Shown: positions 1-10,857, counted from the stretch's first letter. The stretch is 64,000 nucleotides of DNA from an uncultured Collinsella sp. (GCA_900540985.1 UQIC01000008.1:6037-70036); one strand, 5' to 3'. Made by a program: numbers and translations. Notes: generated by a model not told the origin, from the sequence alone.

Positions 1-1563
1 TTGGCCCACTACGATTACTGGCAGGACAAGCTCAAGCGCTCGGTACTGCTCGACTCGGGCGCCGACATCCTCATCTACGGCATGGGCGAGCACGCGATCG
101 TCGAGATCGCCGACGCGCTCGACGCGGGACTGCCCGTCGATCAGATTACCTATATCAATGGCACCGTCTACCGCACCAGCTCGCTCGACGAGGTCTACGA
201 CTACGACCTGCTGCCCAGCTGGGACGACCTTGCCGCCGATAAGCTCAACTACGCGCGCAGCTTTAACGTACAGCAGCAGAACATGGACCCCATCACCGGG
301 CATCGCCTGGTAGAGCCCTACCCCAACAGCGTCTATGTGGTGCAGAACCCGCCGTCGGCGACGCTCACCACCGACGAGATGGACGAGGTGGCCGAACTCC
401 CCTACGCACGCGATTGGCATCCCAACTATGACGCGGCAGGCGGCGTGCCGGCCTTTGCCGAGATCAAGTTTTCCATTAGCTCCAACCGCGGCTGTTTTGG
501 CGAGTGCTCGTTTTGCGCGCTCACCTTCCACCAGGGCCGCGTGCTGCAGATGCGCAGCCACGACTCGATCATGCGCGAGGCCGAGCTGCTCACGCGCGAT
601 CCCGAGTTTAAGGGTTACATCAACGACGTGGGCGGGCCGACAGCCAACTTTAGCCGCCCTGCCTGCGACAAGCAGCTCAAGCACGGCGTATGCAAAAACA
701 AGCGCTGCCTGTGGCCGAGCGTGTGCAAGAACATGGTCGTCGACGAGAGCGGCTACACGCAGCTGCTGCGCGACCTGCGCCAGCTGCCGGGCGTCAAAAA
801 GGTCTTTGTCCGCAGCGGCATCCGCTTTGATTACACCATGGCCGATACCTCGGACGAGTTTTTGCGTGAGCTGCTGGAGCACCATGTCTCGGGCCAACTG
901 CGCGTAGCGCCCGAGCATGTGAGCGACGCGGTGCTGAGTGTGATGGGCAAGCCGAGCCGCGCCGTCTACGACGCGTTCTGCCGCAAATTTGAACGCTTGA
1001 ACCGCGAGTATGGACTCAAGCAGTATGTGGTGCCGTACTTGATCTCGAGCCACCCCGGCTCGACGATGAAGGAAGCCGTGGACCTTGCCGAGGCCGTGCG
1101 CGACATGGGCTACATGCCCGAACAGGTGCAGGACTTCTACCCCACCCCGTCCACCATGTCGACCTGCATGTACTACACCGGCGTGGATCCGCGCACCATG
1201 GAGCCGATCTATGTGGCGCGCGACCCGCACGAGAAGGCCATGCAGCGCGCGCTCATCCAGTATCGCAAGCCCGAGAACTACAAGCTGGTGCGCGAGGCGC
1301 TGGAGAAGGCCGGGCGTCGCGACCTGATCGGCTACACCAAGCATTGCCTGATCCGTCCCGTGCCGCCACGCCCGGGCGAGACATCGGCCGGCGGCGGACA
1401 TGGCGCCGGCAAGAAAGGCGGCAAGGCCCACGGTGGCGCCGCCGGCAAGGGGCCCAAAGGCAGCAAGGGCCACGGCGGCATGTCGCGCGCGCAGAACACT
1501 GCCGGACGCAACCGTGCAGCTCAGGGGCGTCAGGGTGCCAATGGAGGCGGACGCCGCAATTAG
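1..1563 (+). CDS. ygiQ: YgiQ family radical SAM protein, 5'-truncated by the window edge
   Basis: The visible 520 residues match the YgiQ family (UPF0313). The first residues (AHYDYW...RRSVL-like) correspond to an internal part of E. coli YgiQ, so roughly the first 190 residues lie before position 1. The TTG at position 1 is therefore almost certainly not the start. The radical SAM cluster motif CFGECSFC (visible residues 165-172, C-x3-C-x2-C) would bind a 4Fe-4S cluster and S-adenosylmethionine. The C-terminal 60 residues are a low-complexity Gly/Lys/His-rich tail. The substrate of the family is unknown to me. The stop overlaps the stop of the convergent CPBP gene by three bases. Family call is firm, function is not. 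Confidence 0.9.
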   Translation: MAHYDYWQDKLKRSVLLDSGADILIYGMGEHAIVEIADALDAGLPVDQITYINGTVYRTSSLDEVYDYDLLPSWDDLAADKLNYARSFNVQQQNMDPITGHRLVEPYPNSVYVVQNPPSATLTTDEMDEVAELPYARDWHPNYDAAGGVPAFAEIKFSISSNRGCFGECSFCALTFHQGRVLQMRSHDSIMREAELLTRDPEFKGYINDVGGPTANFSRPACDKQLKHGVCKNKRCLWPSVCKNMVVDESGYTQLLRDLRQLPGVKKVFVRSGIRFDYTMADTSDEFLRELLEHHVSGQLRVAPEHVSDAVLSVMGKPSRAVYDAFCRKFERLNREYGLKQYVVPYLISSHPGSTMKEAVDLAEAVRDMGYMPEQVQDFYPTPSTMSTCMYYTGVDPRTMEPIYVARDPHEKAMQRALIQYRKPENYKLVREALEKAGRRDLIGYTKHCLIRPVPPRPGETSAGGGHGAGKKGGKAHGGAAGKGPKGSKGHGGMSRAQNTAGRNRAAQGRQGANGGGRRN

Positions 1564-2480
1564 TGCGGGAATGCGGTAGATGCGCTCGCAGCGCTCTGCT
1601 GGCACGCTTGACGCAGTGAGCGCATCGCCTCCACCAGGATCACGCCGGCGATGGCAACCGTGACCGCCACGTCGAGCGGCGTGTTCACAAACCACAGCAG
1701 GCCCATGAGGTACGACCCGGCGTTAAAGGCAAAGTGCAACAGGATCGTGTAGCGAATCTTTCCAGTCGTCACGAGCACCCAACCAAAAATGAGGCCGGCA
1801 GCGCCCGCATAGCAGCCCTGAACCCAGTTCATGTGCATAAAACCGAAGATTGCCGCCTGCAGCACAATCGCCGCGGCGATACCCCACGTACTTGGGGCCG
1901 CCCAGGGCACTATGGTGCCGTCTTGCGCGTTCGCGCGGCGCCGACGTTTCCAGAGCGGACGGCACTGTGGATTAAACGCACGCAGTGAGAACTCAAAGAT
2001 GATGCCGCGCACCAGGAGCTCTTCGCAAAACGGCGCGCCGAGCACCGTGGTCAGGACGGCCAGATAGCTCGTGTCGCCCATACCTGTTTCCTCGACAAGT
2101 TCGCTATAGTCTGCCGCGACCTCGGGCAGCAGCGACAGCACGCCGTCGCATAGGTAGCTAATGACCACCTGCATGGACAGGCCGATCACGACAACGCAGA
2201 CGATGCGCTTCCATGCCGCGCCTGCTCCCCCACCGAGCGGGCGCTCGCCTTGCCGGCGCGCCATGAAGGAGCGGGGCCACAGATAGCGCCACCACAGCAG
2301 CGCCATCAAAAAAGACGCCGTCTGAGCGGCGGCCTGGAACCATTGGATATCGAGATTATCGATCGGATAGCCCGTCAGCACCGATACGGCATCGAGAGCT
2401 GAAAACAGAACCACGCTCAGGGCTATATCGGCAGCGACAACGCCAAAACAGGCAAGCGCCCAAATCATCGCATTGAGCAT
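1560..2480 (-). CDS. CPBP family intramembrane metalloprotease
   Basis: This 306-residue protein is strongly hydrophobic, with about seven membrane segments. It carries the Abi/CPBP (Rce1-like) motifs: EELLVR (Glu153, Glu154, Arg158), FGFMHMNW with a conserved His, and HFAFN. These residues form the metal-dependent active site in this family, which cleaves or processes membrane-linked peptides. I chose the ATG at 2480 because it follows GAGGAGG by five bases. An upstream in-frame start at 2540 has no ribosome binding site. It stands alone and is convergent with ygiQ. In Gram-positive bacteria such proteins are often linked to bacteriocin self-immunity, but nothing nearby supports that here. 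The substrate is unknown. Confidence 0.85.
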   Translation of the reverse strand: MLNAMIWALACFGVVAADIALSVVLFSALDAVSVLTGYPIDNLDIQWFQAAAQTASFLMALLWWRYLWPRSFMARRQGERPLGGGAGAAWKRIVCVVVIGLSMQVVISYLCDGVLSLLPEVAADYSELVEETGMGDTSYLAVLTTVLGAPFCEELLVRGIIFEFSLRAFNPQCRPLWKRRRRANAQDGTIVPWAAPSTWGIAAAIVLQAAIFGFMHMNWVQGCYAGAAGLIFGWVLVTTGKIRYTILLHFAFNAGSYLMGLLWFVNTPLDVAVTVAIAGVILVEAMRSLRQACQQSAASASTAFPH

Positions 2481-2535
2481 GCCAACCTCCTCAAAACCAT
2501 TCCCTAGTTCTACCACAACTCGGCAGAGAGCTGAT

Positions 2536-2563
2536 CCCATGGGGACGGAGGAAAACGGATCAC
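2536..2563 (+). repeat. GGGGACR-family intergenic repeat, copy 1
   Basis: CCCATGGGGACGGAGG and the following AAAACGGATCA recur in near-identical form and the same orientation at 2933-2961. This copy abuts the stop codon of the orphan antitoxin gene. Confidence 0.6.
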
Positions 2564-2764
2564 TTATTGATGAGAATCGGGCGCAGTGCCAAAGGCCCCG
2601 CTGGGCGAAATGTCGAACGGAAAGGTGCCGCAGCGATTGAAGGCGGCGATGAACATGCGGATGGCGTTAGACGGCGTGGTGCCTACGAGCTGGGTTGCCG
2701 CCGCGAAGGCCGCCTTTTCCTCAGGCAAGACCTTCGCGACAACCGGGGTCATGTGTTCTGCCAT
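2564..2764 (-). CDS. Orphan RelB/DinJ-like antitoxin
   Basis: This 66-residue protein has the layout of DinJ/RelB antitoxins: an N-terminal strand (VAKVLPEEKAAF), a TPSNAIRMFI helix typical of the ribbon-helix-helix dimer, and a GTFPFDI segment seen in DinJ homologues. The start at 2764 follows AAGGAAG. No toxin gene (RelE/YafQ type) lies downstream: only a repeat and the CPBP gene follow. It may be a solitary regulator or a relic of a lost pair. A near-palindrome at 2879-2907 could be its operator. The family assignment is good; the missing toxin is a direct observation. Confidence 0.65.
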   Translation of the reverse strand: MAEHMTPVVAKVLPEEKAAFAAATQLVGTTPSNAIRMFIAAFNRCGTFPFDISPSGAFGTAPDSHQ

Positions 2765-2878
2765 GGCGCTTCCTTTTTTAAACGACGGTGGTGCGGATAG
2801 ATGCGGACCACGCGGCTGGGCGACGGGCTGTGAAGGCAACCCGATTGGCCCGCATCTGGAGTTTGTTTCTACGGCGTT

Positions 2879-2907
2879 GGTATTACTTGGTAATCCTAAG
2901 TATTACC
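2879..2907 (-). promoter_or_regulatory. Candidate operator upstream of the antitoxin-like gene
   Basis: GGTATTACTT (2879-2888) and AAGTATTACC (2898-2907) form an inverted repeat with two mismatched positions around a GGTAATCCT centre. The stretch is much more A+T-rich than its surroundings. RelB/DinJ-type antitoxins usually repress their own promoter through such sites. No binding data exist here. Confidence 0.4.
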
Positions 2908-2932
2908 CCGCAGATAGAATACCATACCCGAC

Positions 2933-2961
2933 CCCATGGGAACGGAGAAAAAACGGATCAT
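2933..2961 (+). repeat. GGGGACR-family intergenic repeat, copy 2
   Basis: Near-copy of 2536-2563 (CCCATGGGAACGGAGA then AAAAACGGATCA). The two copies bracket the antitoxin gene and its operator in direct orientation, about 397 bp apart. Confidence 0.6.
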
Positions 2962-2980
2962 TTTGTTGCTGAGTAAGTAT

Positions 2981-3153
2981 TTAGAGCGTGATGATGTCCG
3001 AGATATTGAGGGCCTGAGCGTCGACGGAATCGTGTGTGGCAAGCAACAGCATGCGGCCTTCGAGCGCCGGCGCCCAGGGCGCGTTTACCCACGGCAAGCG
3101 CAAGCTCCGCTGCAACCCCGCCGTCAGCAGGGCCGCCCGCACGCCCATAACTG
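2981..3153 (-). pseudogene. Decayed 3' end of an ABC-transporter ATPase
   Basis: Read on the minus strand, LTAGLQRSLRL resembles the ABC signature helix (LSGGMQRRLSL). It is followed by GRMLLLATHD, which resembles the strand and His-switch at the end of ABC ATPases, and then ALNISDIITL and a stop. Only about 30 residues separate signature and His-switch, where intact proteins have about 50 to 55, so the Walker B region seems deleted. No start, Walker A or membrane partner is visible. The resemblance rests on short motifs, so this is tentative. Confidence 0.35.
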
Positions 3154-3515
3154 CCCTCGACTTTTGATTCGCGCACGGCGCGGAAGGAACGCGGCGAACG
3201 TCGGCGTATGGCGCGCCCAATCTGGGCATCCGGCGCATGGCGCCCTATTGTCTTGCATATTTTCGCTTGTGCCATGCATAAATAGACGGGGGCGCCCCTT
3301 CCCGTCCCAACGTACCCCCGCTTGGACCGTGCAAAAACCGGAGTATTCAGCATCGCGACCCCCGCCGGCGACGCCGCGAACCGGGAGCATCGCGCGGCCG
3401 GCGTCGCTTTGGGGCACGGCTCGGCGCGAAACGCGCGCCATCGCCACGTCGTACGCCGTCTGCCGACCCAAATCGCCCGTCGAGGGATCTCGCGAGATCA
3501 AATAGACGCTTCCGG

Positions 3516-3757
3516 CGCGTATGCAGCCACCCCGGCTTGCTGAAAACTCCCGAAAATGCACGGCGCGCCCCGGGGGACCCGTGCGTGCCGTGAAAAAACA
3601 CGCCCGCATCCAGAAGAATGCGAGCGTGGAAGCCGGGTGACGGCAAGGGCGCCAGGCAGTGGGCGGAATCCCCGGCGTGGCCGCCCGGGCACTGCGGCCA
3701 CCGTGCGTCAGTAGGGAGCTTCACGTTCTCCGTCTATGCCAGAACCCCGCATACGCG
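3516..3757. ncRNA. Candidate structured RNA (riboswitch-like), strand unresolved
   Basis: A 242-nt block with no gene is closed by a perfect 9-bp helix, CGCGTATGC (3516-3524) with GCATACGCG (3749-3757). Inside are a 10-bp stem with one mismatch (3600-3609 with 3618-3627), GCCGGG/CCCGGC (3632-3637 with 3671-3676), and a perfect 8-bp hairpin (3677-3684 with 3694-3701). Read on the plus strand, GGAAGCCGGGTG, AATCCCCGGC, GGGCACTG and TGCCAGAACCCCGC recall the core and B12 box of cobalamin riboswitches, but no gene follows. Read on the minus strand it would precede the decayed ABC ATPase. A molybdenum-cofactor-type or lineage-specific RNA is an alternative. Confidence 0.4.
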
Positions 3758-3916
3758 AATCTCCAACTAAGCCGATAACCCACATCTCTTGCCGCGACCG
3801 TCTCCGTGCTTTTTCGTGAGGGGGCCGGCCCACCTCAAACTGCGCCCACAAAAAGGGCCCCGAGTATAGTCTGCTCGGGACCCAAACTCATCTCGCCTTA
3901 CCGCGCGACGCGTATG

Positions 3917-6163
<2,247 letters not shown>

Positions 6164-6362
6164 ATGTTGTTGTTCCTTATCTGCACGCGCAATGGGCACG
6201 GCATGCGGCCGCGCGGGCGTGCTTGGTAGTGCGCTAATACATACAAAAACGGGTGCGCACAGAGAGGACGTTGCTCAGCACGCTGGCGATCGCTTTGGCA
6301 GCCCTATCACGCGCCGTCCAGACGCAGCAGCTCTAAGCGATGGAGCAGATTCGCCGCCGGTT

Positions 6363-6368
6363 AGTATA
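6363..6368 (-). promoter_or_regulatory. Candidate -10 box of the helicase gene
   Basis: TATACT on the minus strand inside an otherwise GC-rich gap. It would give a leader of about 190 nt (6164-6355) with no gene in it. A matching -35 at ideal spacing is not clear. Confidence 0.35.
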
Positions 6369-6434
6369 CCCGTACTCCGTATGCCCCCACGTAAACCACA
6401 GATGACGAGGCGGACGGGCGAGCCTGGGCCGATC

Positions 6435-6572
6435 GTCTCAATCTGTAACAGTTACGAGACAAAACCGGGTTCCTACTGTTACAGATCGAGACATTCAGTC
6501 AGCCCCTTAGCTAGCATCTCGATCTGTAACATCTACAGGCCGAATCTTCGTCTAGGTGTTACAGATCGAGAC
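6435..6572. repeat. Family A palindromes A1 and A2 (tandem pair)
   Basis: A1 spans 6435-6492 and A2 spans 6516-6572. Each has a 16-bp arm (consensus GTCTCRATCTGTAACA), a loop of 26 and 25 nt, and the inverted arm. The pair starts 81 bp apart. Located between the helicase leader and the GNAT terminator. Confidence 0.9.
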
Positions 6573-6604
6573 AAACGTGCCGATCACCAAACCCGACAGG
6601 CCAC

Positions 6605-6648
6605 AAAAAGGACCGGACGTCCAGCCATCACAACTGGAACGTCCGGCC
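6605..6648 (-). terminator. Intrinsic terminator of the GNAT gene
   Basis: Inverted repeat GGACGTTCCAG / CTGGACGTCC (minus-strand reading) followed by TTTTTG, starting about 45 nt beyond the GNAT stop codon. Confidence 0.75.
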
Positions 6649-6693
6649 CCGCCAAACACTAACTAGGGAAGCTGAACCAACAGATCGCAGTCC

Positions 6694-7242
6694 CTACTCT
6701 GCGTCCGGGTCCTTAAAGTTCTTGGGATCCAAGACCATGCAGGTGTAGGTAATGTCGTGCTCATCGTCGGGAATGGGCTCAAACCCGTTCTTGCCAAAGA
6801 AGTCGATGAGCAGATGCGCGAGCTTAATCGGATCCGCATCAGGATCGTCAAAGAGATATCCGCTCAGATCCAGGAATGTAGGCTGCTGTTCGCCCTCGCT
6901 CTCCCAGTATCCCAACAGGGCGTCGTGCACCAGGCGCGCACCATAGCCGTTACCGCGGTAGTCGGGGTCAACATACACATGGCTCAAAAACGTCGACGTT
7001 TCCTCGTTGAGCGGGTGCTCCGTTACGGCATCCGGCAGATCGGGGTCATCCGCACCGCCCGTCACACAAAAGCCAACCAGCTCATCATCGACAAAGACGC
7101 CCCAGAGGCTGCTATTCTCCTCGTCCTCGTCCTCAACAAAGTCCGCGTACTCGTCATAGACCTCGTAGCCCGACTGCTCGTCCAGATCGACCATATCGTC
7201 GACGTCGTCGGGACCCAAAGCCCTTACTTCAACCTCAACCAT
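6694..7242 (-). CDS. GNAT family N-acetyltransferase
   Basis: A 182-residue protein with an acidic N-terminal half and a GNAT core. SHVYVDPDYRGNGYGARLVHDAL is the acetyl-CoA loop (R/Q-x-x-G-x-G/A type: YRGNGYGA) after strand 4, preceded by the GVFVDDELVGFCVTGG hairpin. The substrate cannot be told from sequence. The start at 7242 follows AAAGGA; upstream in-frame residues have no binding site. Its promoter is the first of the seven shared ATGTTGCGCAAC-type promoters (7278-7315), which places it in the same regulon as the kinase/TIR island although it looks like a housekeeping gene by itself. Confidence 0.85.
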   Translation of the reverse strand: MVEVEVRALGPDDVDDMVDLDEQSGYEVYDEYADFVEDEDEENSSLWGVFVDDELVGFCVTGGADDPDLPDAVTEHPLNEETSTFLSHVYVDPDYRGNGYGARLVHDALLGYWESEGEQQPTFLDLSGYLFDDPDADPIKLAHLLIDFFGKNGFEPIPDDEHDITYTCMVLDPKNFKDPDAE

Positions 7243-7277
7243 TGTCCTGTCCTTTCTCTCGCTTTCAGGACAACCCA

Positions 7278-7315
7278 AGCATACGGCGCTGCCCCAACAC
7301 TCTGTTGCGCAACAT
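7278..7315 (-). promoter_or_regulatory. Regulon promoter P1 (GNAT gene)
   Basis: On the minus strand ATGTTGCGCAACAGA (palindrome TGTTGCGCAACA at 7303-7314), 19 nt, then TATGCT (7278-7283). Same architecture as P2 to P7 listed below. The palindrome overlaps where a -35 would sit, as for an activator. Confidence 0.7.
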
Positions 7316-7338
7316 CGGAAGCCGCATCAATACCGCCG

Positions 7339-7884
7339 TTAACGGCGACGACGCCTCAGGGCAATGCATGCAACGACAATCGCCAGCAGCACCAAGCCCT
7401 GGAAATTAATGCGGCTAATAGCGAAGCCCGAAGGAACAATAAAGCTGTCGTAGAACATGTCGAGCATGCCGATAAACACCAGAAACGCAATGAAGATCCA
7501 GAACACGCGACTCCTTAAAATGGGAGTAAACATGTCGAGCACCGAACCGCCCGAGGAAGAGCCCTGATAGCCAATTAAATCAAACGGCTCATCCTTCTCC
7601 ACCTCGTCGACTTCGCTCGAAGCGTCTGAAGACGCGGACTCCAAATCGCGACGATCCGTCCAATACCCGGGCACATGGTCGCGCTCACCAAGGTACTCAC
7701 CGTTTTTGACCACCGGCTCAAACAACATGGCACTCGAAAGCTGCTCGAGCTCCTCGCGAATCAACTGGTCGGTGCGAGCATCATGAGGTTCCTCGAGTTC
7801 GCACTCAAGCTCGTACATATGCTCCATGACCCGCTCGTAGTCCTCTTCAGACATATCGTCATCGTAATAGGAGTTCCTGCTCAT
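7339..7884 (-). CDS. Acidic protein with two C-terminal membrane segments, unknown function
   Basis: A 181-residue protein I do not recognise. The first 120 residues are acidic and hydrophilic (SEEDYERVMEHMYELECELEE), probably cytoplasmic and partly helical. Two hydrophobic segments follow (VFWIFIAFLVFIGMLDMFY and FQGLVLLAIVVACIAL), and the protein ends in RRRRR. The start at 7884 follows GAGGG. It is divergent from the 8151 gene, and the two share a promoter region with two palindromic operators, one facing each gene. It is probably a member of the island regulon. Confidence 0.7.
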   Translation of the reverse strand: MSRNSYYDDDMSEEDYERVMEHMYELECELEEPHDARTDQLIREELEQLSSAMLFEPVVKNGEYLGERDHVPGYWTDRRDLESASSDASSEVDEVEKDEPFDLIGYQGSSSGGSVLDMFTPILRSRVFWIFIAFLVFIGMLDMFYDSFIVPSGFAISRINFQGLVLLAIVVACIALRRRRR

Positions 7885-7928
7885 CGTTCATCCCTCATTC
7901 AAGAACCGAATCCCTTTTGGACAACTCA

Positions 7929-7966
7929 AGTGTAGAAATCCATACCGAGCAGACGTTGCGCAACAT
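7929..7966 (-). promoter_or_regulatory. Regulon promoter P2 (membrane protein gene)
   Basis: Minus strand: ATGTTGCGCAACG (palindrome at 7954-7965), 19 nt, TACACT (7929-7934). It faces the 7339-7884 gene. Confidence 0.65.
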
Positions 7967-8042
7967 TGCCGGGAACGAGGCGGATCCGCTCTCAAAACGC
8001 ACCAGCACAGACCGTTCCGCATTGCAATTTGCGCACTCGCGG

Positions 8043-8080
8043 ATGTTGCGCAACGTTCTCGCCCATCGAGGCAGTAGCGT
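8043..8080 (+). promoter_or_regulatory. Regulon promoter P3 (8151 gene)
   Basis: Plus strand: ATGTTGCGCAACG (palindrome at 8044-8055), 19 nt, TAGCGT (8075-8080). It faces the 8151 gene and lies 90 bp from P2. Confidence 0.65.
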
Positions 8081-8150
8081 TCGGGTTAGCAAAGCCACGA
8101 GCCCTAAAACCCGGGATCGTGGGCTTCCACCGCATACGAAAGAAGGAACG

Positions 8151-10745
8151 ATGGACGAGATTTTTGAGCATCTGCTTCAAGATACCGACCGAGGGATCTC
8201 GATCAACCAGATTGTCAATCGCATCGTGTTTCCCAATCACGATATCTGCATGCAGGCCAAAGCTGCCCTGGAGCGAGACTATGGCGAGTTCTGCTTTGCT
8301 GCCGTGATCCCCGATTACGAGGACTTCCAGCACATGGATCCGACCGACGCCACCAATGCCGCCCTGGAAACCTGCGGGTCCGACGGCGAAGAGGTCACCA
8401 ACGTCGTCTGGGGCTACAACTCGCTCCAGTACGAATACAACGGCATCCCCTCGCTGGAGGTTGCCAAGACCATCTCTAAGATGATCGGCGTTCCCGTCTA
8501 CTACGAGTACACCGATGCCGATGAGCTCGCTGCCGGCGCCGTGATCGCCGATGCGCAGGGCGATAGCGTCTCGTTTGCAAACGTGGTCGACAAGAGCTGC
8601 TGGGTGTATTTCCCGGAGGGGTTCGACGGTGCCACCGACACCCTATTCCGCTGCGGCATGGGAACCATGTCCATGCCCGACGGAAGCCAAAAGTACTTTG
8701 AGGACACCACCGACCCCATCATGCGTTCGTATGCGCAGCGCGGAAACGTGTCCCTGTACTTCGACTTTCTCAAGGACCAGTTTGGCGCCCAAGAGGAGCC
8801 CCAGGCAGAGTCCGATGCCCAGGCAGAGTCCGATGCCCAGGCGTCGGGCAACGTCTACATGTCCCAGGCCATGGGCGCGATGACGTTTCGCATCGTCTTT
8901 CCCAATCATGACTGCTGCGAGTATATCCGCAATGATCTCGACAAGTGCTTTGGCGGGTTCTCGCTCCAGGCGATTTGCGGCACGCCCGATAGCACGTTTG
9001 ACTCACCCGATGAGGTCCTAAGGACCATGGCAGGCCACGGAATCCCCGATGATGCAACCGATGTCGAATGGGGCTATAACTCCGTGCGCTATCGCGTGGC
9101 GCACTCCGTACCCAACGTCATCGTTCTCGAGGCGCTCGTCCAGCACTACAACATTCCGCTGTACGTCGAGTATTTCGATGAGCTTAAACGCGCGACCGGC
9201 GCTGCCATTACGATCCCCGACATGGCAAACCCGACCGCATTCATCCCCGGCACACTCGGATGCAAAGAGCAGATGTACTTTGACCGTGGCAGCGACAACG
9301 AAGGCTACGTTGCACTTCGTTGCGGCTACTGTCAGGCAGTCTCCGATGATGGCAAAACGCGCATTTCCTTTGTCGACGACCCATCACAGTCGGTCATGGC
9401 GGAAATGGCAGAAGAAGCATCGGTCGGAGTCTACGTTAGGCTGCTTAAAAAATTCGATCTTGAGCAAGTTCTCCCCGCTGGATCTCAGAAACCCGCCTCG
9501 CGTCCCGCCGCAAGCTCCAAAAAGAGCACTTCGACCTCCTCGGCAGAAAAATCGAAAATCAGCCTGTGGATGAACCCCATTGCAGAGAAGCATGTCTGGA
9601 ATTCCCTCGATGCCTACGGTCAAAAGCAGGGCAAGCGAAACGACATGAACATGTTCTTTTTAGAGCCGCTCTATCGCGGCGGCGACCAGATCCGCGACCC
9701 ATTTGGATTTGCCACAGGCCGCAAACCTATGCCGGCTTATGCAAGCCACCAGGCGCACCGCAAGGTTGTCGACGCCGCCCTTGCTACCGACATAGAAGTC
9801 GGTTCGCTTGTCGCGGGGCTTCTCGGCCAAGACCTGTTGACATCCGAAGAGCTCAACGCGCTGCACCGCGATATCGAGCTCAAGGCCCAAGGTATAAGCG
9901 CCATTGCCACCGGAAGAGGCGCCGCACTCGAAAGCCGTTGCGACTCGGTTTGCTACCTTATTGCAAAGCTCCGGAGCCATGACGGCAACAATAGCCAGCG
10001 CTTTATGATGTGGATGGCGGACACCGACCAAGCCGTACGCGTAAAGTTCTACGGCGAGGCGCCGGCAATCGGCGCGCCCTTTACGTGCCGCTTTAGCGTA
10101 GTGGAAAATGACGTCATTACATACTGGATGCCCGTCGAGGGCGAGAAGGGCTTCTCCCGCTATAAGCAGATTCCCGAGGGAGGACGCATCGACGTCTCCG
10201 CGGCAAAGAGCGACTCCGCCGCTATGAGCGCTCTTCGCAAGGCCAACGCGATGTTCCTTAAGGCGTGCGGACTCAAGCAGACTGCACCGTCCAAAACGCG
10301 CATGACCCCGGAGCAGTCGCAACGATTTAGCGAGCTGCGAGAGAAACTGGGTCGTAAAACGGGTTATGCGCTTACGGTGCTCTCCTCGCGCTGCGTACTC
10401 TGCAGCGCCGAAGCCGACCGATTCCTCGAGCTCATGGAGCACGCCGCTGCCGCGCACGATCGTGGAGAGGTGATCGACGTCGACGATACCGAGGTCGTAG
10501 AGCACAAGGCCGTTTACATGGTTGGCCCGATCTCTACCGAGGATGGTACTTGTCAGCTCTACAACCCCAGCACCGTCAACTTTGAGGACTTTAGGTTCCA
10601 GCCCAACCTGCTCGAAGACTTCCATACCGACCTGCCCCGTGGCGGCAGCTTTATCAACATTGCAACGAGCGTCGTTGAGTCGGACGTCATCGCCGCCTGG
10701 GCGGGCTACAACCCGGGCAACGCCCAGCGCTCGGCGCGCTACTAG
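8151..10745 (+). CDS. Large cytoplasmic protein with internal duplication, unknown function
   Basis: An 864-residue protein I do not recognise. Residues about 24-210 and 247-435 are two diverged copies of one domain: both begin with a RIVFPNHD motif, both contain WGYNSxxY, and both have a VPVYYEY / IPLYVEY strand. The copies are joined by a short acidic linker with a duplicated QAESDA unit (tandem 18-bp DNA repeat near 8805). A Ser/Lys-rich linker (about 445-470) leads to a C-terminal region of about 400 residues with no clear motif. No signal peptide or membrane segment is seen. The start at 8151 follows AAGGAA. It has its own regulon promoter (P3) and precedes the 10938 gene, which has another. 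Confidence 0.7.
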   Translation: MDEIFEHLLQDTDRGISINQIVNRIVFPNHDICMQAKAALERDYGEFCFAAVIPDYEDFQHMDPTDATNAALETCGSDGEEVTNVVWGYNSLQYEYNGIPSLEVAKTISKMIGVPVYYEYTDADELAAGAVIADAQGDSVSFANVVDKSCWVYFPEGFDGATDTLFRCGMGTMSMPDGSQKYFEDTTDPIMRSYAQRGNVSLYFDFLKDQFGAQEEPQAESDAQAESDAQASGNVYMSQAMGAMTFRIVFPNHDCCEYIRNDLDKCFGGFSLQAICGTPDSTFDSPDEVLRTMAGHGIPDDATDVEWGYNSVRYRVAHSVPNVIVLEALVQHYNIPLYVEYFDELKRATGAAITIPDMANPTAFIPGTLGCKEQMYFDRGSDNEGYVALRCGYCQAVSDDGKTRISFVDDPSQSVMAEMAEEASVGVYVRLLKKFDLEQVLPAGSQKPASRPAASSKKSTSTSSAEKSKISLWMNPIAEKHVWNSLDAYGQKQGKRNDMNMFFLEPLYRGGDQIRDPFGFATGRKPMPAYASHQAHRKVVDAALATDIEVGSLVAGLLGQDLLTSEELNALHRDIELKAQGISAIATGRGAALESRCDSVCYLIAKLRSHDGNNSQRFMMWMADTDQAVRVKFYGEAPAIGAPFTCRFSVVENDVITYWMPVEGEKGFSRYKQIPEGGRIDVSAAKSDSAAMSALRKANAMFLKACGLKQTAPSKTRMTPEQSQRFSELREKLGRKTGYALTVLSSRCVLCSAEADRFLELMEHAAAAHDRGEVIDVDDTEVVEHKAVYMVGPISTEDGTCQLYNPSTVNFEDFRFQPNLLEDFHTDLPRGGSFINIATSVVESDVIAAWAGYNPGNAQRSARY

Positions 10746-10775
10746 AGAGCGATTGGCACGGCCAGGCCATGTATC

Positions 10776-10787
10776 TGTTGCGCGGCA
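10776..10787. promoter_or_regulatory. Degenerate copy of the regulon palindrome
   Basis: TGTTGCGCGGCA, two mismatches from the regulon palindrome, and no -10-like hexamer at the conserved distance on either strand. It lies 33 nt upstream of the intact site P4, so it could be an auxiliary site or chance. Confidence 0.3.
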
Positions 10788-10819
10788 TCGGCCCCGGACG
10801 TCGAACCGCGCCGTCCACG

Positions 10820-10857
10820 ATGTTGCGCAACAGAATGCAGCGCAGGCGGCCTAGTAT
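10820..10857 (+). promoter_or_regulatory. Regulon promoter P4 (10938-15741 operon)
   Basis: ATGTTGCGCAACAGA (palindrome 10821-10832), 19 nt, TAGTAT (10852-10857). It drives the 10938 gene and, by close spacing, the RyR and TIR genes behind it. Confidence 0.7.

Noticed and set aside
3124..3609. A minus-strand 161-codon open frame in the 3.1-3.6 kb gap
   Set aside because: It runs through the structured-RNA block, has no ribosome binding site and the composition is not protein-like.
10776..10787. An eighth regulon promoter
   Set aside because: The palindrome has two mismatches and no -10-like hexamer at 19 nt on either strand.
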